A stretch of DNA of 43,764 nt, from positions 1 to 43,764 of the forward strand of contig JAGNKU010000023.1 in assembly GCA_017999985.1 (NCBI GenBank). Reading direction: 5' to 3'. This document shows, one piece after another, positions 8,880 through 17,801 of the stretch (positions are counted from its first letter, which is position 1; the number at the start of each line of letters is the position of its first letter). Source of the stretch: Phycisphaerae bacterium. Its GTDB lineage: Bacteria > Planctomycetota > Phycisphaerae > UBA1845 > Fen-1342. Made by a program: the position numbers and the translations under genes. The notes beneath the pieces are model-generated. The model saw only the letters and a program-made list of their open reading frames with translations. It was not told the origin of the DNA and did no database searches.

Positions 8880-9842
8880 TCACCGATCCTCCGCGCCTTG
8901 AAGCGCCCGCCAGTATGCGCTGCCATTCCGCCGTTGTCGGAACTCCGCGAGCAACTCCTCGTCCACGGGGAACAGCGGCGACCAAGCCTGTCGGATGAAT
9001 GCCCACCCCGCATCCTCATTCCCGGAGTACATCAGATCCAGCGCGCGCTGGAATAGGGTTGCCGGGATGTACCATTGGCTGTATCGGCCTTGATTCTCCG
9101 CCCATCTCGCTGCGCTGCGCACAGCTTCTGCCTCGCGCGCCAACTCATGCGCTGGCGGTGCCGGTGCGCACATCAAATCACGCGCCACCTCGTATCTCGC
9201 GCCCGTCCAGTGCAGGATCACGGCTGGTGCCGGTGAATCCGCGAAGCAACCAGGCCAATACGCGAATGTCCAGTCGTTCAGCAGGACTTCCGGCAAGCCG
9301 TCTGCGTCGACGTCCTTGAACTCGGGCTTCGTATGTTGCCCTTCAACCCGGGCGAGGACGCGGAACACCGGGCCCAACTGGAACACTTCCACGTCGAAAC
9401 AGCAGTGCGCGCCACCGGTCCACTCCAGGACAATCGCGTCCGGGATACCATCAGCGGTAACATCAGTACCCGCCTCGATGAGCGTCGGGCCGTACCTGCT
9501 GCCACCGATTTCGAACACGTGGCCAGTTCGCTCGTAAATCCGTTGACCGTCACGCAAGATTTCGACGCGCCCTTCGCCGACGTCTGGCCGCCACGTTCGA
9601 ATCTCGTATTCGCCGACCGCCGCGCTGCCCGTCAGATCTCCGACCGGCACCGTGTGCGCCGCTGCCGCTGACGCGCCCGTCGCCTTTTCCTCGCCGCGTG
9701 GCACATCTGTCCGCTGGCACGCCCCCGCCCCTACCGTGATGCCCATGAGCAATCCGCGCGCGACGGTCAGCCACGACCGACGCGTCGCGGTCCGGTCGCA
9801 AGGGCACTTACGGCCGCTTCGCCATGAAGAAGTACCGCTCAT
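8880..9842 (-). CDS. Putative lipoprotein of unknown function with acidic repeat-like region
   Basis: Up to 320 aa. A hydrophobic stretch ends in GAGAC (Cys ~42), followed by a charged and Ala-rich linker, which suggests a lipoprotein. The middle has GTDVTADGIPDAIVLEWTGG with a following AHCC, then FKDVDADGLPEVLLND. These are two D-x-(D/A)-x-G-x-x-(D/E) loops like those of VCBS/FG-GAP repeats, probably calcium-binding. The C-terminal third is helical with a conserved-looking QWYIPATLFQRALDLMYSGN. The start is uncertain. ATG 9842 overlaps the preceding gene by 35 nt, and its GAGGAG lies very close. ATG 9746 would leave no basic N-region, and no GTG lies between. It is probably co-transcribed with the NlpC/P60 gene. 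No function is assigned. Confidence 0.7.
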   Translation of the reverse strand: MSGTSSWRSGRKCPCDRTATRRSWLTVARGLLMGITVGAGACQRTDVPRGEEKATGASAAAAHTVPVGDLTGSAAVGEYEIRTWRPDVGEGRVEILRDGQRIYERTGHVFEIGGSRYGPTLIEAGTDVTADGIPDAIVLEWTGGAHCCFDVEVFQLGPVFRVLARVEGQHTKPEFKDVDADGLPEVLLNDWTFAYWPGCFADSPAPAVILHWTGARYEVARDLMCAPAPPAHELAREAEAVRSAARWAENQGRYSQWYIPATLFQRALDLMYSGNEDAGWAFIRQAWSPLFPVDEELLAEFRQRRNGSAYWRALQGAEDR

Positions 9843-11589
9843 ACTCCTCTTCGTACAGCGGGTCGTTCGGGTCGAAGCTGCTGATCAGCACGCACGGCGG
9901 CGAGCTGTGCACGAAGTGCGTCGCGTCGAGCGCGATCGCCGTGTGATACAGCTTGCCCGAATCGCGAATGAAGAACAGTTGATCCCCCGCCCGGATGTTC
10001 GTCCGGTGCCACGCCGTCGCCACCAGCTCACCCGCGAACGCCTGCTGCCATACATCGCGCGCCGGTGTACGCCCGTCACGCATCCACGCACTGGTCACCA
10101 GCCCGCTGCAATCCACCCCCAGCGGCGAACGCGCCCCGAAGACATACGGCACATACAGCAGTTCCAGCGCCGCCGCCACACGCCGCTGCGCCCCTTCTTC
10201 CGGCGTGTCGATCCGCAGCGCGTCGGCCGGCGCCGCCAGCGCGCCACCGGCCGGCAGCAGAATCCGCGGATCCGCCCCGGTTTCCGCCAGGCGCACACGC
10301 GCGCCACGCGGCACGAACACCTCCTGCTCCGTGATGTCGCGCAGCGTGACGGCCACCGGATGTTGTACGTATGCGTCGAACTGGTCCGCGGTGAGTGGCT
10401 CCACCGCCGTCTCGTCCACCCAGCCCCAGTAACCATCGCCCGCGAGCAGCAAATAGCAGCCATCACGCCGCGTCAGCAGGAACAGCGGCTCGCCGAAAAG
10501 GATCTGCGTCTGCCGTCCCCCGGCGTTGCCCGGCTTCATGTAGGTCAGCGCCATGGGCGCCCGGCACGCGCCGAACAGCCGCTCGCCGAGCTGTCCGCGA
10601 TCGGGTAGCGCGCGGATTTCGTTGCGTACCTGCTCGATGCCGGCATCGTGCAGCGCCTTTTCGAGTCCCAGCGCGAGGCGCGGCACATTCGTGTTGCCGC
10701 GGATCGTAATGCCCTCGTCGCCGGTTGCCGTCGCATCGAAATACACCAGGCTGCGCGCCGTGATGCTGACCCGGCCGAACAGGTCGCAGAACCAGTCCGC
10801 CTGCGCGCTCGGCAAGCGGCCCGCCGGCCAGAGCGTGCGGCCCACGCTGGTTGCCGGGCCGCGCACATTCGGCGTGTCACCGTCGGCGTCCGCGGGCGAC
10901 CGGACCGGAGTCGGGCGCGCCGTCTTCGCCGCAGCGCAGTAGGCGCGAATTCCGCCGTAGATCCGGCGGGCATTCTCGAAACACGCCCGCCGCACGGGCA
11001 CATCGATCGCGGTCGCCGCACCCGGGCGCGGCAGCTCGACGCAGCATATAGCCGCCGCGACCGATGCATCGACGGTCAGTCCGGCGCGGACGCCAGTTTG
11101 CGGCGGCACGTTCAGCGCGGTCGCCAGGTCCGCGCTGAGTTGCACGTCCGTGACGCGCTCCCCAAGCGGGCTGACGGTCGGCTCCGTCCGGTCCGACGCG
11201 TAGCGCAGGACGACGCACACATCGCAGTCGCGCCCGCGCGTCACATCGAACCGCTGGTCCCGCCGATCCCGGCCGGAATCCGTCGAGAGCGTATCATCGG
11301 AGCGCAGCAGGATGGCCCCTGCACGGGCCTCGTGCACGAAATGATACAGCAGTCCCCCCGTCAGCAGGCTCAGATCATCGTCCAGCCGCGGTGCCGTCGC
11401 TGCGGGCGCCTCGTCGCCGGGGTCGAGTGCAATCACCCAGCCGGCCAGTTCACCCCGTGGTGCCGCCCAGAGCGGCGTGAAGCCCTCGATCGCAGCCTGG
11501 ATACTCGCATCCGTCGGTGGCGCCGCAACAGCGTTGCGGGCGAACAGCATCGACACAACCAGTAAGAGCACCGGCAACACACGGTTCAC
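9808..11589 (-). CDS. Secreted NlpC/P60 hydrolase with degenerate amidase-like N-terminal domain
   Basis: The product is 593 aa from a GTG at 11589, chosen because GGAGG lies 6 nt upstream and MNRVLPVLLLVVSMLFARNAVA is a clean signal peptide. The last ~125 residues are an NlpC/P60 papain-like domain: GVDCSGLV with catalytic C494, and LYHTAIAL with H549. These enzymes cut peptide bonds in peptidoglycan stems. An SH3-like stretch (GEPLFLLTRRDGCYLLLAGDGYWGWV) precedes it. Residues ~50-135 follow the layout of zinc amidases (Amidase_3). However, the usual DPGHGG is DPGDEA, with D59 where the zinc His belongs, and the usual SiHxN is VLRYAS. That part should be inactive and may bind wall. It lies between a DUF4855-like gene and an overlapping lipoprotein gene. 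Confidence 0.85.
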   Translation of the reverse strand: MNRVLPVLLLVVSMLFARNAVAAPPTDASIQAAIEGFTPLWAAPRGELAGWVIALDPGDEAPAATAPRLDDDLSLLTGGLLYHFVHEARAGAILLRSDDTLSTDSGRDRRDQRFDVTRGRDCDVCVVLRYASDRTEPTVSPLGERVTDVQLSADLATALNVPPQTGVRAGLTVDASVAAAICCVELPRPGAATAIDVPVRRACFENARRIYGGIRAYCAAAKTARPTPVRSPADADGDTPNVRGPATSVGRTLWPAGRLPSAQADWFCDLFGRVSITARSLVYFDATATGDEGITIRGNTNVPRLALGLEKALHDAGIEQVRNEIRALPDRGQLGERLFGACRAPMALTYMKPGNAGGRQTQILFGEPLFLLTRRDGCYLLLAGDGYWGWVDETAVEPLTADQFDAYVQHPVAVTLRDITEQEVFVPRGARVRLAETGADPRILLPAGGALAAPADALRIDTPEEGAQRRVAAALELLYVPYVFGARSPLGVDCSGLVTSAWMRDGRTPARDVWQQAFAGELVATAWHRTNIRAGDQLFFIRDSGKLYHTAIALDATHFVHSSPPCVLISSFDPNDPLYEEEYERYFFMAKRP

Positions 11590-11659
11590 TGCGCACCTCC
11601 GTTCCATGGTGCGGGCAGTATAGTGCGTCCCGCGCGGATCGGGAGTGCCGGCCCCGGTA

Positions 11660-12847
11660 TCAGTTCGACGCGTTATCGGCCGCACGGTGCCGCCGCACGA
11701 AGTCGTACAGCGCCTCGTAGAGCGGAGCGAGTTCGGGTGTCGTGGCCATGCGTTCCACCGACCGCAGCCCCTGGTAGTACCCGATCGGCACAGTCCGCCA
11801 GCTCGGGTGCTCGGCGGGGATAACGTCCAGGTAGTCGCGCAGCCGCTGCCGCGCGGCCTCGTCCTTCACCAGGGCCTCGTCGAATTCAACTTCCACGCCC
11901 GCCCCCACCGACGCCGCGTTGCGGACGATGCTCACCAGTTCCGGCCGCTCCTTCTTCCAGCGCGCGAAGAAGTAATTCGGCTGGATCATCAGGTAGTCGA
12001 TGCGCTCCGCCGCCGGCGCCTGCATCAGTTCACGAATGACGCCGATCCGCTCGCCGCCGTACGGGCTGTATGGAATCCAACTGAGCGTGAGGCGCCGCCC
12101 GTCGCTACGTAGCGTGTGGACGTGTGCCGCCACCTGTCGGATCAGGCTCAGGTCGGTCAACAGCTCCGCGTTCACCGTCGCCTCCGCCGCCCGCAGGTTG
12201 CGATGCCCCTCGTTGAACCAGTAGAACCCCAGCAGCCGCAGGCGCTGGAACCCGGCGCTCTGCCAGCGCGCCAATGCCGCGTCGGCGTACCAGCGCACCG
12301 CGGCCAGCCGCGGCTCGTCGCTCGTGCGGAAATCAAACTGCGGCTCTGCGCCGGCCTCGTTCCACGCGGCGACGCGCACGTCCGGGTACGGCAACGTCAG
12401 GATCACCCACGGCCGCACCGGCCGGCCCAGCTTCGCCCCCAGCTCCTCGGCCGCCGCTTCCAGCGCGTGAAGTTGTTTGCCCGGCTCGAACAGCCGGTCG
12501 AGGCATTCATCCCAATCGACCCGCGTGGTCGGCGTCGCGTTCGCACTGGTCTCGAACAGGTGCCCGCGTGAGCTCTTGCGGTACATCCACAGGTACGTGT
12601 CGAACAGCACATCATCCGCGCGCTCGTCCGGCGTGCCGCGGGCGCGATAGTCCCCCAGACAATGCTTCAGCCGCTCCGGCGTCCAGTCGCGCGGTCCGTT
12701 CGCGTCGAAGCAGTAGTAGACCAGCAGGATGTCCGGCGCGGCCGGGGACGGCTCCCCCGCGGCCGGCATTGTGCTCGGCTCGTCGGCCCGCCCAGCCAGC
12801 CCCCCGCCCACCGCCAGCACAATGCAGCCCAGGCGCAGCAGCGTCAT
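11660..12847 (-). CDS. Secreted DUF4855-like protein
   Basis: The product is 395 aa. The start at 12847 is preceded by GGGAG at 8 nt and begins a signal peptide (MTLLRLGCIVLAVGGGLAGRA). The body has the marks of the DUF4855 family: ILLVYYCFDANG..DWTPERLKHCLGDY, VLFDTYLWMYRKSSRG, WDECLDRLFEPGKQLHALE, PWVILTLPYPDV, LLGFYWFNEGH, LTLSWIPYSPYG, DYLMIQPNYFF, GVEVEFDEAL and IGYYQGLRSV. The pattern suggests a (beta/alpha)8 barrel, and related proteins occur with carbohydrate-active genes, but no activity is established to my knowledge. E in WFNEGH and in VEFDE are candidate acid residues. It is the first gene of the leftward group of four envelope genes. Confidence 0.75.
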   Translation of the reverse strand: MTLLRLGCIVLAVGGGLAGRADEPSTMPAAGEPSPAAPDILLVYYCFDANGPRDWTPERLKHCLGDYRARGTPDERADDVLFDTYLWMYRKSSRGHLFETSANATPTTRVDWDECLDRLFEPGKQLHALEAAAEELGAKLGRPVRPWVILTLPYPDVRVAAWNEAGAEPQFDFRTSDEPRLAAVRWYADAALARWQSAGFQRLRLLGFYWFNEGHRNLRAAEATVNAELLTDLSLIRQVAAHVHTLRSDGRRLTLSWIPYSPYGGERIGVIRELMQAPAAERIDYLMIQPNYFFARWKKERPELVSIVRNAASVGAGVEVEFDEALVKDEAARQRLRDYLDVIPAEHPSWRTVPIGYYQGLRSVERMATTPELAPLYEALYDFVRRHRAADNASN

Positions 12848-13125
12848 GGCAAGTTCTCCCGCGGCGGCGGCGTGCGCCGCACGGCCGGACCGGCGACCTC
12901 CGCCGTCACGGCCGGCGCGCCGCACCGGCACCATGGACGCGATTTTCACCGGCTGGACTGCGCCCGCAAGCCACAAACGCGGGCCGGCGCACTGGCTGGC
13001 CGGGGGCGGTCGCGGGCCCCCCGCGGCTCCGATCAAGCGATTGTGGTTGCATGGCCGATAAGAAGTGGGGTAAGATTGAGAGTACATCTGATGGGGGCTG
13101 TACAGGCCTGCCGGAGTAGCGGCCC
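12848..13125. promoter_or_regulatory. Divergent region with promoter for the first prepilin module
   Basis: On the plus strand TTGCAT (13047-13052) and TAAGAT (13071-13076), 18 bp apart, form a reasonable sigma70-type promoter about 50 nt before the prepilin gene. GAAGTGGGG at 13062-13070 also occurs just after the -10 of the second module (near 18707). No clear promoter for the minus-strand DUF4855 gene is seen. Confidence 0.45.
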
Positions 13126-14034
13126 ATGTGTAAGTCTAGGTGCAATCGGAAACGGATCCCCCTGTCAGCCGCGGGTGCGTCGGCTTTTACCCTGATCGAG
13201 CTGCTGGTGGTGGTCGCCATCATCGCGCTGCTGATCAGCATCCTGTTGCCGTCACTGGGCAAGGCCCGCGAGAGCGCCCGGTGCGTGAAGTGCGCCACGA
13301 ACCTCCGGTCGATTACGCAGGGCTCGTTGGCGTACATGGCGCTTTGGAACCGGTTCACGCACGCGCAACTCTTCCCCCAGCAACTGTCCCAACAGGGAGA
13401 GTATTTCTGGGGCGAGGGCAAGTGGCTCCGCGGCGAAGGGTCGCTGCTCGGGGGCGAGGAGAGCGCGCTGTGGGGCTGTCCGAACGCGCTCAAAGCCCGC
13501 GGACCGTGGACCGACACGGGCTGGATGTACCGCTACCCCTTCCTCAGCTACGGCGCGAACGACTGGGGACTCGGAGAAAGTGGCTTCGACCAGGATGATG
13601 GCCAGGAACATATCACCGGTCTGCTGGACTCCATCGACGGCGACTGGAATTTCAGCAAGATCTGGGGTGTTCGCGACAGCGCCGTCGTCCAGGCGGCGAA
13701 GTTCATTACCTTCGGCGAATCCAACCGCGACGGCGCCTGGGACCAAGTGATCTCGCAGGACATGAAGGACTGGTGCTGGGGCCCGGAGACGCCGGGCGCA
13801 ATCCACCCTCGCAACCAGTTATGGGGCATGAACATCGGGTTCTTCGACGGACACGTCGAGTGGTATGCGACGTTCCGGTCTCCAGAATTCGACTTGCAGC
13901 GCAGCCAGCGACAAGTCGCCGGCGTCATGCAGTCCGATGCCCCGGCGCGCTTCTTCCCGGACAACGTGCGCGATTCGTGGCGGAAGATGTGGACGCGCGA
14001 CTACAAGCCGCACCTGGGAATCAAGAATGACTGA
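13126..14034 (+). CDS. Prepilin-type N-terminal cleavage/methylation protein (copy 1)
   Basis: The product is 302 aa with GGAG 9 nt before the start. Residues ~21-40 are a class III signal segment ([10 protein letters not shown]...). The processing site reads A|F instead of the usual G|F, with the essential Glu five residues into the mature protein. The body is a planctomycete pseudopilin-like domain: [14 protein letters not shown] after the helix, and near the end [20 protein letters not shown], a stretched form of the H-X9-DG motif common in these proteins. A prepilin peptidase would process it, and it would then be inserted in the inner membrane or a pseudopilus. A membrane zinc-ribbon gene follows at 60 bp. 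Pairing and order are repeated at 18795-20227. Confidence 0.88.
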   Translation: MCKSRCNRKRIPLSAAGASAFTLIELLVVVAIIALLISILLPSLGKARESARCVKCATNLRSITQGSLAYMALWNRFTHAQLFPQQLSQQGEYFWGEGKWLRGEGSLLGGEESALWGCPNALKARGPWTDTGWMYRYPFLSYGANDWGLGESGFDQDDGQEHITGLLDSIDGDWNFSKIWGVRDSAVVQAAKFITFGESNRDGAWDQVISQDMKDWCWGPETPGAIHPRNQLWGMNIGFFDGHVEWYATFRSPEFDLQRSQRQVAGVMQSDAPARFFPDNVRDSWRKMWTRDYKPHLGIKND

Positions 14035-14093
14035 GCACGTCGGGCCGCGGTGCCCGTCCACGCCTGTTCCAAGCTGCGAGAGGTGCTTGTCGT

Positions 14094-14489
14094 ATGACTG
14101 ATGGTCAGAAGAGCGCGGTACGGATCGGCCTCATCATCTTCGTCATCGCCGCGTTCGCATATTCGGGTATCAGCTTCTGGAACAACGCCGGCACCCCGCG
14201 CGGCAGCGAGAAGGACGAGGTCCTCCTTTGTTGCACAGGCTGCAACCAGGACTCGGTTGTCTCGGCGGCCGAGTATCACAAACTGCCGCACGATTCCGCA
14301 ACGGGGAAGAGCCAGTGCCCGAAGTGCGGCGCCATGACCGCCGTCATCGCGTCGGTGCGCTGTCCGAAGTGCCAGCGCGCCATCCCGCCGCAACCTCCCG
14401 GTGCTCCTATGGTCTGCCCCTACTGCAAGGCCCCGATGTTCGAACCGGATGATGAGGAGGCCGGGGCCCCGGCGCCCGCCGGTCAGTAA
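14094..14489 (+). CDS. Small membrane-anchored zinc-ribbon protein (copy 1)
   Basis: The product is 131 aa. One N-terminal transmembrane helix (IGLIIFVIAAFAYSGISF) is followed by four CxxC pairs: CTGC, CPKC, CPKC and CPYC. These fit two zinc ribbons facing one side of the membrane, and a Pro/Ala-rich acidic tail follows. GAGAGG lies 10 nt before the start. It follows the prepilin gene and is likely co-transcribed. A second protein of the same plan follows the second prepilin gene, although the two share little sequence beyond the layout. The function is unknown; an assembly or chaperone role for the neighbouring pilin-like protein is a guess. Confidence 0.75.
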   Translation: MTDGQKSAVRIGLIIFVIAAFAYSGISFWNNAGTPRGSEKDEVLLCCTGCNQDSVVSAAEYHKLPHDSATGKSQCPKCGAMTAVIASVRCPKCQRAIPPQPPGAPMVCPYCKAPMFEPDDEEAGAPAPAGQ

Positions 14490-14543
14490 CCGCGGCGCGC
14501 CCTTCGCCGCTTCGCCGGATTGCAGCGCGGTCTGCTGGCGCCC

Positions 14544-17510
14544 CTACAGCCCGCCACCAGTTAGCAGGGTCACGAACGGGTTGATGTCACCGAACGACGG
14601 ATAGTTGCCGTCACCGTCGATATCGCCGCTGCGCGGATCGCAACCGGCGTACGTCGTCAGCCAGACCGGGTGGTTCGATAGATACAATACGAACGCGTTG
14701 ATGTCGCCGAAGTTGACGACCCCGTCGCAATTCAGATCACCGACCCTATAAGGCTGCGGGTACACGCACACGCCGTCCAGCCACAGATCGAAGCCGGCCC
14801 CCCACGTGTCGGCGTGGATCTCCAGGTAGTTGATCTGCGCCAGGCTCGGCGTGCCGTTCGTTGTTCGTGTCCAGGTCGAATTGCCGGCGATCGGCACGAC
14901 GAACTCGCGCCACTGATCCTCCGCCGTGTTGAGGATGTCCCACGACGGCGTCCACTGGAAATAGCCGTCCTGGTAGCTGCCCAGCCGGACCCAGGGGCTC
15001 TGGCTCTGGTAGCTGAAGTTCGGGTTCTCGGAGTACGCCCAGAAGCGGATGCTCTGCACGCTGCTCAGGTCCCACTTGGCGAGGATGCCCGCCGGGTAGC
15101 GCACGTAGTTGTCATACCCGCCGGTGTACTCGCCCAGCAGCGACGCCGCGCCGACCTTCTTCCGGACGGCATCATCGGACAGCGTGATCGTCCCATCCTG
15201 GGCCCACGATGACCAGTTCGCCGCGTTCAGCTCGGCCATGTCGGCCGGCGGGTAGTGCTGGATGCCGCCGCCGATCGAGACCTGCCGCTCGAACGTGGCG
15301 GACTGGGTCTGCCCCTGGAAATACGCGACGTTCACCTCGGTGATGTCGAGCCAGGCGTAATCGACGAACTCGTCGTACTCGATCTTGAAGTGCAGCAGGC
15401 CGTTGGTGCCGACAACCGCCAGATAGCCGAACGGGTTGTCGTGCAGTTGTTCGCCGGCGAAGGTGGGCGGAACCATGCTCGGGTTGATGGGCACGTTCGG
15501 CAGCGTCCACTCGCCGCTGGCGTCGGTGACCCCCTGCGCCTTGATCTGGTTGGCGATGACCTTGCCCTCGGGGCGCTCGGCGAGCTGGTACATCTTGACC
15601 GTGGCGCCCGCCAGCGGCTGGCCGTAGTAGTCCAGGATGCGCAGCTTGATCTGCTCCGGCATGTGGTACATGTACTGGCCGTAATAGCCGTGGACGATGT
15701 CCGCCCAGGCATTCATCCCCAGGGCGCTGTGCGTCGAATAGAACGGCGAGCAGCCGTTCATCAGGCAGGGCACGGCCGAGTAGCCCATGTTGGAAACCAG
15801 GTTCTGGTCGGCGCTGAGATCGAGCTGGTAGATGTCGATCAATCCGAGCTGGTGCGACAGCTCGTGGCACAGGCCGTAGTCGATGTCCACGTCGGCGTGG
15901 TAGTAGCCCGGCGAGCGCGGGTCCCCATACGGATGGCCGTAGTAGCGGAACGGAAAGACCCCGAAATAGATGGTCTGCACGCCCGGATCCGGATCGTGAT
16001 CGCTGAGCACTTCCAGCAGGTCATAGTGCACGCGCTTGACGCTGCCCGCGTCCGCGAACATCTGGTTCATGCGGTCCATGTGCCGCTGCAGCCAGTCGAG
16101 CATGTCCTCGGTCGCGGCCTGCGGGTAGTTGGGTGTGCTGCGCTCGCGGAAATCCTCGATCACGCTGAGGTCGACGTACGTCAGGAACGGGGCCGACTTC
16201 GTCCAGATCGACCGCGAGTTGTTGTCGGCGTGGCTGTCGCTGACGTTCAGCGTGAAGCAGATTTCGTGCCACTGCCCATCCCACGGCAGCACGTAGGCAA
16301 AGGTCGTCACGGCGCCCGGCGCCAGCGTCACCGGCACCGCGGGCGTGCTTACCGCGACGCCGTCCAAGCGCCACGTCGCACTCAGCGTGCCGGTCCAGGT
16401 CACCGTCCCGCGGTTGCGGACATGCGCTGTATACGTCACCGGGTCGTCGGCGATCGGCCAGCGCTGGGTCGTGGCACTCTGCCCGCCCCCGAGACTCGTC
16501 GCCGCGGAAAACACGTACGGCCCGAACCCGTTCGGCTCGGTCACCCAGTAATACGTGTATTCCGGCCAGTAGCGCGGGTAGCGCGGTGTGCGCGAAATAT
16601 GTGTCACTTGCAGGTCGGTCTCATTCCGCGGCGTGCGCGGCCCGATCGACTCCACCTGCGTCGTCTCGCCGCCGCCGCTCATCACGGCCGTTACCGCATA
16701 GTGGTAGTGCACGCCGTTGACGGCAGTGGTGTCCGCATAACTCGTGTTGTTCAGGCCGGCGATAGTGGCGAGCGGCGTCCGCCCCGTAACGTTGGTGAAG
16801 GCCTGGGTGTCACGATACACCGCGTAATGGTCGAACTCGCCGAGGAAGTCGTTGAACGGCAGCCAATTGAGGTCCACGCGCTGGTGGCCGGCGACCGCGA
16901 TCAGCGCCTCCGGCGGCGCAAATGGCACATCGAACCGCAGCCCGTCGAACCACGCGGTGAAGTTGCAGCCCCACGTGTCGCCGTGGATCTCGATGTAATT
17001 GACGTTGGACAGGCTCGGCGCGCCGACCGTTGTGACGCTCCAGGTCGCATCGCCATTGAACGGCACGGTGACCTGCACCCACTGCCCCAGCGCGGCGTTC
17101 AAGAAATCCTGGCTGGGGTGGAAGGCATAGTAGTCGTCGGGCGTCGTGCAGACGTGAATCCAGGGGCACGGCCCCTGAAAAGCCCCGTTCGGGTTCGTCG
17201 TGTGAACCCAGAACTTCAGCCCGCCGCTGCCGGCGGCGAGCAAGTCCCACCCGGCATTCTGTGTCACCGGCGCCCACAGCCAGGTGTCGAAGCACCCGGT
17301 GGTTTCATAGCGCAGCGATGCGGAGCCGGTCATCCGGCGCGCGGTGTCGTTGTAGACCGCCGAGCTCGCCCCGTTGGCGGCGGCCCCCCACTGGGCAGCG
17401 CTGAACTCGGTGAGGGCGTCTGGCGCGGGTGGAGGCGCCGCCTGCGTAACCTGGAACAATCCGCCCAGCAGGCAGGTAACCGCCAGCAGCATCGTGTGGG
17501 AACGTAACAT
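14544..17510 (-). CDS. Large secreted zinc metalloprotease with CBM-like domains, FnIII, CARDB and dockerin-like tail
   Basis: The product is 988 aa. The start at 17510 has GGAGG 7 nt upstream and opens a signal peptide (MLRSHTMLLAVTCLLGG...). Order of domains: beta-sandwich CBM-like (~30-195), fibronectin III (~200-285), CARDB-like (~310-420), then a metalloprotease region. The latter has HELSHQLGLID, i.e. HExxHxxGxxD with zinc ligands H549, H553 and D559 and catalytic E550, and a candidate Met-turn SNMGYS about 20 residues on. A carboxypeptidase-regulatory-like Ig region (GQPLAGATVKMYQL) follows, then a second CBM-like domain (~775-920) resembling the first, and a dockerin-like pair (GDLNCDGVVNFGDINAF / GDIDGDG...FGDINPF). 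It probably cleaves glycoproteins or matrix outside the cell. The family is metzincin-like; the exact MEROPS family is unclear. It converges with the zinc-ribbon gene, 54 nt apart. Confidence 0.85.
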   Translation of the reverse strand: MLRSHTMLLAVTCLLGGLFQVTQAAPPPAPDALTEFSAAQWGAAANGASSAVYNDTARRMTGSASLRYETTGCFDTWLWAPVTQNAGWDLLAAGSGGLKFWVHTTNPNGAFQGPCPWIHVCTTPDDYYAFHPSQDFLNAALGQWVQVTVPFNGDATWSVTTVGAPSLSNVNYIEIHGDTWGCNFTAWFDGLRFDVPFAPPEALIAVAGHQRVDLNWLPFNDFLGEFDHYAVYRDTQAFTNVTGRTPLATIAGLNNTSYADTTAVNGVHYHYAVTAVMSGGGETTQVESIGPRTPRNETDLQVTHISRTPRYPRYWPEYTYYWVTEPNGFGPYVFSAATSLGGGQSATTQRWPIADDPVTYTAHVRNRGTVTWTGTLSATWRLDGVAVSTPAVPVTLAPGAVTTFAYVLPWDGQWHEICFTLNVSDSHADNNSRSIWTKSAPFLTYVDLSVIEDFRERSTPNYPQAATEDMLDWLQRHMDRMNQMFADAGSVKRVHYDLLEVLSDHDPDPGVQTIYFGVFPFRYYGHPYGDPRSPGYYHADVDIDYGLCHELSHQLGLIDIYQLDLSADQNLVSNMGYSAVPCLMNGCSPFYSTHSALGMNAWADIVHGYYGQYMYHMPEQIKLRILDYYGQPLAGATVKMYQLAERPEGKVIANQIKAQGVTDASGEWTLPNVPINPSMVPPTFAGEQLHDNPFGYLAVVGTNGLLHFKIEYDEFVDYAWLDITEVNVAYFQGQTQSATFERQVSIGGGIQHYPPADMAELNAANWSSWAQDGTITLSDDAVRKKVGAASLLGEYTGGYDNYVRYPAGILAKWDLSSVQSIRFWAYSENPNFSYQSQSPWVRLGSYQDGYFQWTPSWDILNTAEDQWREFVVPIAGNSTWTRTTNGTPSLAQINYLEIHADTWGAGFDLWLDGVCVYPQPYRVGDLNCDGVVNFGDINAFVLYLSNHPVWLTTYAGCDPRSGDIDGDGNYPSFGDINPFVTLLTGGGL

Positions 17511-17801
17511 CCTTCGACCTCCAAATCGCCGCACGGGGGACAAGACGCCCCGCGGAGGCTTAGGGAAGCATTGGCCGGGCACGCGCCGTGCACGTCGCAA
17601 CGCGGACCGGCCTTACCGACAGCTTAACGGAAAGGGCGGGCGACTCAAAGCCGGACGTGCTTTCGGGCCCGCCGTCGCCGAAAACGCGGAAAATCCGATA
17701 GGCGACCAGCCCGGCCATGTTATAATAGACCCGCAGTGCGCCGCGTGCCGGGACGCGGCGGGCTGCGGTCAACAAGCGCCCGGATTAGTGGAGGAGTGGA
17801 G
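17511..17801. promoter_or_regulatory. Divergent region with promoter of the PEP-CTERM gene
   Basis: TATAAT at 17721-17726 is a consensus -10 on the plus strand, 76 nt upstream of the PEP-CTERM start. No convincing -35 lies 16-18 bp before it. The remainder holds no open frame that looks like protein, and no minus-strand promoter for the metalloprotease is obvious. Confidence 0.5.

Noticed and set aside
15255..17507. 750-codon plus-strand open frame opposite the metalloprotease
   Set aside because: Val/Arg/His-rich antisense translation of high-GC DNA; the minus strand has the signal peptide, HExxHxxGxxD and dockerin-like tail.
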